A stretch of DNA of 11,104 nt from Holosporales bacterium (GTDB taxonomy: Bacteria; Pseudomonadota; Alphaproteobacteria; BNTO01), in contig JAISCJ010000115.1 of assembly GCA_031265645.1 (NCBI GenBank), positions 1-11,104 of the forward strand. Direction: 5' to 3'. Positions 7,533 to 11,104 of this stretch are shown here, piece by piece; position 1 is the stretch's first letter; each line of letters begins with the position of its first letter. Both the position numbers and the translations under genes were made by a program. The notes under the pieces were generated by a model. It saw nothing but the letters and a program-made list of their open reading frames with translations. It did no database searches and was not told where the DNA came from.

Positions 7533-8000
7533 ATGACGAATATGAAAGGTTTATTAACTGCAGTTCTCGTTGGATTTGCTTTGGTTTCCTGTACTCAGAA
7601 GCATTCTGAAGACATTGAAACTCCAGCGCCGTCTATTGTTCCTGGATCTCCTGAGGAATTCGCGCAGAGCGTTGCGAACACGATATATTTCGGATTTGAC
7701 CGATATAATTTGACTCCTGAAGCCGAGCAAGTACTAGGGCAAGTCGTGAACTGGCTGAATATGTACAACTCCAGAAATGTGATCGTTGAAGGGCATACCG
7801 ACAAGCGAGGCACGAAGGAATACAACATTGGGCTAGGAAGCCGCCGAGCTGAGTCAGTAAAGAAATTCTTGGCTGATCGCGGCGTTGATAGCAACAGGAT
7901 TTCAACGATCTCCTACGGAAAGGAGATGCCTGTAACAGAGAGTGAAACTGAAGAAGGCCATGCGCTCAACCGGCGTGCTCACTTGGGGATTGCTCAATAG
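7533..8000 (+). CDS. pal: Peptidoglycan-associated outer-membrane lipoprotein Pal
   Basis: Lipid-anchored partner of the Tol system that ties the outer membrane to peptidoglycan and helps it invaginate at division. The start at 7533 gives MTNMKGLLTAVLVGFALVSC, a lipoprotein signal with lipobox LVSC; the acylated Cys is at 7590-7592. ATG at 7542 (a 16-residue signal) or 7521 would also work, and none has a ribosome binding site. After a short linker comes the OmpA-like domain: NTIYFGFDRYNLTPEA, then the peptidoglycan-binding core VEGHTDKRGTKEYNIGLGSRRAE, then ISTISYGKEMPV and NRRAHL. All core positions match E. coli Pal. The mature protein is about 136 aa. It is transcribed alone, without tolB beside it, and ends at the terminator at 8038-8075. 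A weak TTGTTT/TATCGT promoter pair ends near 7498. Confidence 0.94.
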   Translation: MTNMKGLLTAVLVGFALVSCTQKHSEDIETPAPSIVPGSPEEFAQSVANTIYFGFDRYNLTPEAEQVLGQVVNWLNMYNSRNVIVEGHTDKRGTKEYNIGLGSRRAESVKKFLADRGVDSNRISTISYGKEMPVTESETEEGHALNRRAHLGIAQ

Positions 8001-8037
8001 GCAGTTGCTTAATAGTCGCTTTTTATATTTTTTTTTG

Positions 8038-8075
8038 AAGGCTGAACGAAGAAAAAAACTTCGTCCGGCTTTTTT
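8038..8075 (+). terminator. Rho-independent terminator of pal
   Basis: The stem AAGGCTGAACGAAG pairs with CTTCGTCCGGCTTT across an all-A loop of 7 bases, with one A-C mismatch and some G-T pairs, then a T-run to 8075. It lies 37 bases after the pal stop. It works only in the plus direction and separates pal from the gene pair that follows. Confidence 0.92.
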
Positions 8076-8147
8076 GATCTGAATTTTTAAGAGAAAACGC
8101 TCTGTCTTTGTTTAAATAATCTACATCCGTATGGAAGCTTAATAACA

Positions 8148-8198
8148 TAAATTTGCGTTGCGCATGCGAAATTTACGGCAACATGCTGGGCCGTTAAT
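8148..8198 (+). promoter_or_regulatory. Two adjacent inverted repeats upstream of the binding-protein gene
   Basis: First dyad: TAAATTT at 8148-8154 and AAATTTA at 8169-8175, extended inward by CG/CG with a one-base bulge and with CGCATGCG in the centre. Second dyad: ACGGC at 8175-8179 and GCCGT at 8190-8194, extended outward by three more pairs past one T-T mismatch (8171-8198). The second ends 60 bases before the ATG at 8259. Because A8175 and bases 8171-8174 belong to both, the two structures are mutually exclusive. An operator or leader switch is possible; no clear promoter was found around them. Confidence 0.35.
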
Positions 8199-8258
8199 AA
8201 AAAATTAGTTTCCGCGATGGTAACATGTGGAAGCGGTGGGAGTCTTTCATATTTGAAC

Positions 8259-9509
8259 ATGCTTAATTTAAAACAATTATTCGCGTTCATTTCGTGCTTT
8301 ATTTCGAATTGTTATATTCTGACGTCGCCAGGGTATAGCAAGGATTCGGATGCAGCAGAATTTCAACCATTCGATCAAGCTGGTGATCAGGGAGAAGAGC
8401 GCAGCGAAAGCGACAAAAATTTTGATTTCGATCGTTCCCTGAGTAGTGAATATCCATCAGAAAGTGATGTTTTCGATAAGCATGCCACAGCACCTGAGCC
8501 AACTGCGATTCCTGAGCCAATGAGTGTAAGTGTGCCAATGCTCGAACATGAGGCAAGTCGTGAATTTGAATCGATACCTGAAACGGAAGGAACGCTTGGA
8601 CCTGAGGTCGTGATTGAGCCAGTCGCTGAGCCAACGCTTGAACCTGAGGTCCTGATTGAGCCAGAACAGAAGACTGAACATCAAGATAAGCCTGGGCTGC
8701 AACAGAAACAAACGACGATGCCTGAAGAACCCAAAAATTCAGAAACCGCATCGCCCGAAGCGCGCTCGGAAGTTTCACCTGAATTATTGAACGCAGCACC
8801 CGATATAATGGATATCATAAAGCGGGGAGAACTGCGTGTTGGAATATGTCCAGTAGATCAACCACCTTTCCACGTAAAAAAAGAAAATGGGGAAATTTTC
8901 GGTTTTGATGTCGATTTAGCAAATGGAATATCGGAATCGTTAAAAGTAACGCTTAAGCTCATTGAAGCACCCGATTGGGAACAAACAATTACTTACCTTT
9001 TGGATGGCAAGGTTGATTTGGTAATATCGAATTTGACCGCGACTCCAGAAAGAGCAAGTAAGATCTTTTGCTCTGTTCCATATGCCAAAATTCGTCAGTG
9101 CGTTTTGCTTAACAGAGTCTTAGTCGCTCGTGCAGCTGGAAAGAATATAACAACACTAAGAGATATATTTTCAATATTTGAAAATCACACTCTCTTAGCC
9201 CAAGAAGGAACTTCGTACGTGTCCCTTGCAAAATCCCTTTTCCCATCAGCGGAAGTCCTTTCAACGCTGTTGTGGAAAGACATAATTGCCCGAATTTTAT
9301 CAAAGGAGGCCATGGGAACAATCAGCGATGAGCTAGAAATAAAAGAGCAATTGAAGTCTGTCAAAACCGTGGAGTTGCTGCCAATTATTCTTAAAAAGAA
9401 ATATGACAGGATTGTTATTGGGGTATCGCGTTCAGCTCCACAACTATTACATTTTGTAAATAATTATATTGAGACGAACAATGTTGAATGTAATCTGGAA
9501 GATTTTTAA
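8259..9509 (+). CDS. Periplasmic solute-binding protein, family 3, with long Pro/Glu-rich linker
   Basis: Probably binds an amino acid or similar small solute outside the inner membrane. The 416-aa form starting at 8259 begins with a hydrophobic leader (MLNLKQLFAFISCFISN). A TTG at 8253 with GGGAG 10 bases upstream, or ATG at 8217, are alternative starts. Residues from about 30 to 185 are acidic, low-complexity and rich in PEP and EPE, with a 14-aa tandem repeat at 8591-8664. From residue 191 to the end is a SBP_bac_3 domain: GELRVGICPVDQPPF, IFGFDVDLANGI, DLVISNLTATPERA (the Arg usually holding the carboxylate) and ISDELEIKEQL. No permease or ATPase gene is present; a transmembrane cyclase follows 17 bp later. 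The linker is absent from ordinary binding proteins and could tether the domain or span the periplasm. Confidence 0.88.
   Translation: MLNLKQLFAFISCFISNCYILTSPGYSKDSDAAEFQPFDQAGDQGEERSESDKNFDFDRSLSSEYPSESDVFDKHATAPEPTAIPEPMSVSVPMLEHEASREFESIPETEGTLGPEVVIEPVAEPTLEPEVLIEPEQKTEHQDKPGLQQKQTTMPEEPKNSETASPEARSEVSPELLNAAPDIMDIIKRGELRVGICPVDQPPFHVKKENGEIFGFDVDLANGISESLKVTLKLIEAPDWEQTITYLLDGKVDLVISNLTATPERASKIFCSVPYAKIRQCVLLNRVLVARAAGKNITTLRDIFSIFENHTLLAQEGTSYVSLAKSLFPSAEVLSTLLWKDIIARILSKEAMGTISDELEIKEQLKSVKTVELLPIILKKKYDRIVIGVSRSAPQLLHFVNNYIETNNVECNLEDF
8591..8664 (+). repeat. 42-bp-period in-frame tandem duplication in the linker
   Basis: The 32 bases at 8591-8622 recur at 8633-8664 with 30 matches. 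The period of 42 bases keeps the frame and encodes TLGPEVVIEPVAEP followed by TLEPEVLIEPEQKT. It looks like a recent expansion inside the linker of the binding protein. Confidence 0.85.
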
Positions 9510-9512
9510 TTA

Positions 9513-9518
9513 AAGGAG
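9513..9518 (+). promoter_or_regulatory. Strong ribosome binding site of the cyclase
   Basis: AAGGAG, 8 bases before the ATG at 9527. It decides the start of the cyclase and is the best Shine-Dalgarno in the right half of the window. Confidence 0.8.
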
Positions 9519-9526
9519 TGCTCACA

Positions 9527-11104
9527 ATGAAATATAACGCAAATTCCATTGCGTTCCTTCAAAAGGTCTACTCATTTTTTGCAGAGCGCAAACTTCAATA
9601 TGATATTATTTCAAGTTTCATATTATTGTTTATCTTTGAAAATTTAATTACTTTGTCATTTACATATAAGTCGAATAATATCGTATCCTTAGAATTCGCG
9701 CGACGCTCAATGTCGCAAAGTTCCGACAACATCTTGATGCGCACTCAAAGATATCTTGATGATGTGCAAAAAGTAGTTACGCTGTGTCATTCATTAGTGG
9801 ACTTAAAGGACAAGTCCTGCCTTGAAAACAAGCAAGTCCAGGAATGTTTAATTCAAAGCCTTAGACTTTATAACCATTTCGATAATATTTATGTTGGTCT
9901 GACAAATGGGGATTTCTTGGGGGTAGAGCGCCGCAAGCCAAGTGCAAAATATGTTACTCAATCGGATAAGCTCTTACCGAGTAACATTAAATTTTTGGTG
10001 CAAAAGCAAGACCGGTCAACAGCTCAAGGTACTGAATTTTGGCGTTATTACAATGATGATGGCCAGCTAACGGCAGAAGAAAAGAACGAAATATTAAACT
10101 TTGACGCAAGAACTCGTCCTTGGTTTACATTGGCTGAACAAAAAGGAGATTTTATTTGGACAGACATATATCCATTCTCAGGAACAACGAGCATGGGCAT
10201 AACGGCAGCAATACCAATATACGTATCTGACGACGGACGCATAGTGAAAATAGCTGGAGTAATTGGCGTAGATCTATTACTGGATGATCTTGCCGACTTT
10301 ATGCAAAATCAAAAAGTATCAGAACGAGGAATTGCTTTTATTATTAGTCGTTCTGGACAAATTGTAGCTTATCCATCTGGAAGTACGATCGAACAAAATG
10401 TGAATTTTAATTCTCAGCGCTCTCTTCTTTCTATTACGGAGGCTCCAGATCGACAAATTCAGTTAGCGTTTCAGATGCATAAAGACCATCCAGGAAAAGA
10501 TGAGTTGCAGTTTAAATACGGCGGCGAAACGTACTTGGCAACATTTACTCCAATCTCGGAAGGAAATAATTTGGACTGGATTGTGGGAATAGTTGTTCCG
10601 AAATCTGATTTTGCCAAAAATATTGAAGATATGCAGCAAAATGAAATTTTTATTATTCTTATCGTTGCGTTCATTGCGACTTTAGTAACGTTTTACCTAT
10701 CTAAGCGAATATCTGCGCCAATTATAGCTATTGCAACAGAAACACAGCGCTTGAAAGAATTTTACGAGACGGAGCCTCTTGATATAAAAAGCAATATTTT
10801 AGAAATAAGAATGATGATTGATGCAATTGCGGCAATGCGGTTTAGCTTGCAGTCGTTTGGAAAGTTTGTTCCAAAGGTTCTTGTCCGACGTCTCATGATG
10901 AAAGGAACGGAGGTTAAACTTGGTGGAAAAATGAGCGAAGTCACAACATTTTTTTCGGACATTCAAGGTTTTACAAGCATTTCCGAAAAGATGTCTGCAG
11001 ATAAGCTCGTCTTACACTTGTCCGATTATTTCAACGAATTATCTAAAATAATTGTTGAAACTAACGGTACTATTGATAAATATATCGGAGATTCAATAAT
11101 GGCG
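9527..11104 (+). CDS. Membrane class III adenylate/guanylate cyclase with Cache sensor, 3'-truncated by window edge
   Basis: Makes cAMP or cGMP in response to an extracytoplasmic signal. The frame is open from the ATG to the last base (526 residues). Transmembrane helix 1 is at about 27-46. A large dCache-type periplasmic sensor covers about 48-372, with the signature DARTRPWF (193-200), an IGVDLLLDDL strand-helix, and GIAFIISRSGQIVAYP. Transmembrane helix 2 is at 374-392, followed by a HAMP-like linker and a helix. The cyclase domain starts at about 470 with TTFFSDIQGFTSISEKMS. The two metal-binding Asp are Asp478 (FSDIQGFT) and Asp522 (YIGDSIMA), 44 apart as in known class III enzymes. The rest of the catalytic domain, including the base-selecting and transition-state residues, is outside the window, so cAMP versus cGMP cannot be decided. 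It is co-directional with and 17 bp behind the binding protein. Confidence 0.93.
   Translation, partial: MKYNANSIAFLQKVYSFFAERKLQYDIISSFILLFIFENLITLSFTYKSNNIVSLEFARRSMSQSSDNILMRTQRYLDDVQKVVTLCHSLVDLKDKSCLENKQVQECLIQSLRLYNHFDNIYVGLTNGDFLGVERRKPSAKYVTQSDKLLPSNIKFLVQKQDRSTAQGTEFWRYYNDDGQLTAEEKNEILNFDARTRPWFTLAEQKGDFIWTDIYPFSGTTSMGITAAIPIYVSDDGRIVKIAGVIGVDLLLDDLADFMQNQKVSERGIAFIISRSGQIVAYPSGSTIEQNVNFNSQRSLLSITEAPDRQIQLAFQMHKDHPGKDELQFKYGGETYLATFTPISEGNNLDWIVGIVVPKSDFAKNIEDMQQNEIFIILIVAFIATLVTFYLSKRISAPIIAIATETQRLKEFYETEPLDIKSNILEIRMMIDAIAAMRFSLQSFGKFVPKVLVRRLMMKGTEVKLGGKMSEVTTFFSDIQGFTSISEKMSADKLVLHLSDYFNELSKIIVETNGTIDKYIGDSIMA

Noticed and set aside
7376..7609. Plus-strand open frame overlapping the start of pal
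   Set aside because: It is rich in Phe and Cys from T-rich upstream DNA, in a different frame from the clear lipoprotein signal of pal, and resembles no known protein.
8299..8799. Long open frame on the minus strand opposite the binding-protein linker
   Set aside because: It is the mirror of the Pro/Glu-rich coding repeat, repetitive in the same period, has no recognisable domain, and overlaps a well-supported gene.

Overview
The window looks like chromosomal DNA from an AT-rich alphaproteobacterium (about 40% GC by eye, not computed), plausibly a host-associated lineage such as Holosporales or another Rickettsiales-like group. The main evidence is a GapR/DUF2312 nucleoid protein, which is essentially alphaproteobacterial, together with Gram-negative envelope genes (Pal, MltG), weak or absent Shine-Dalgarno sites before several genes, and scattered single housekeeping genes rather than the usual conserved operons. 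Taxonomy below class level is a guess.

Layout. Positions 1-673 (+): 3' part of prfB (release factor 2). 674-812: short gap with a 12-bp palindrome and an isolated TATAAT. 813-1346 (-): pth, peptidyl-tRNA hydrolase, starting at GTG. 1546-1713 (-): rpmG, ribosomal protein L33, with a good sigma70-type promoter; a pair of competing inverted repeats lies between rpmG and pth. 1997-3325 (-): an unrecognised exported protein of 442 aa whose N-terminal half has the motif layout of a Rossmann-type methyltransferase. 3548-3814 (+): gapR-like gene, followed after 18 bp by mutS (3833-6316, +). 6308-7306 (-): mltG, overlapping mutS tail to tail by 9 bp. 7533-8000 (+): pal lipoprotein, closed by a strong intrinsic terminator at 8038-8075. 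8259-9509 (+): a periplasmic family 3 solute-binding protein carried on a long Pro/Glu-rich linker. 9527-11104 (+): a membrane Cache-HAMP-class III nucleotide cyclase that runs off the right edge.

How the genes relate. prfB, pth and rpmG serve translation (termination, peptidyl-tRNA recycling, large ribosomal subunit). gapR and mutS act on DNA (supercoiling and replication, mismatch repair). mltG and pal act at the cell wall and outer membrane. The right end is the most unusual part: a binding protein with no transporter genes beside it is followed, 17 bp later and with a strong ribosome binding site, by a transmembrane cyclase with an extracytoplasmic sensor. This suggests a ligand-binding protein feeding a cAMP or cGMP sensor rather than an importer. 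No tRNA, rRNA, insertion sequence or CRISPR array was seen.
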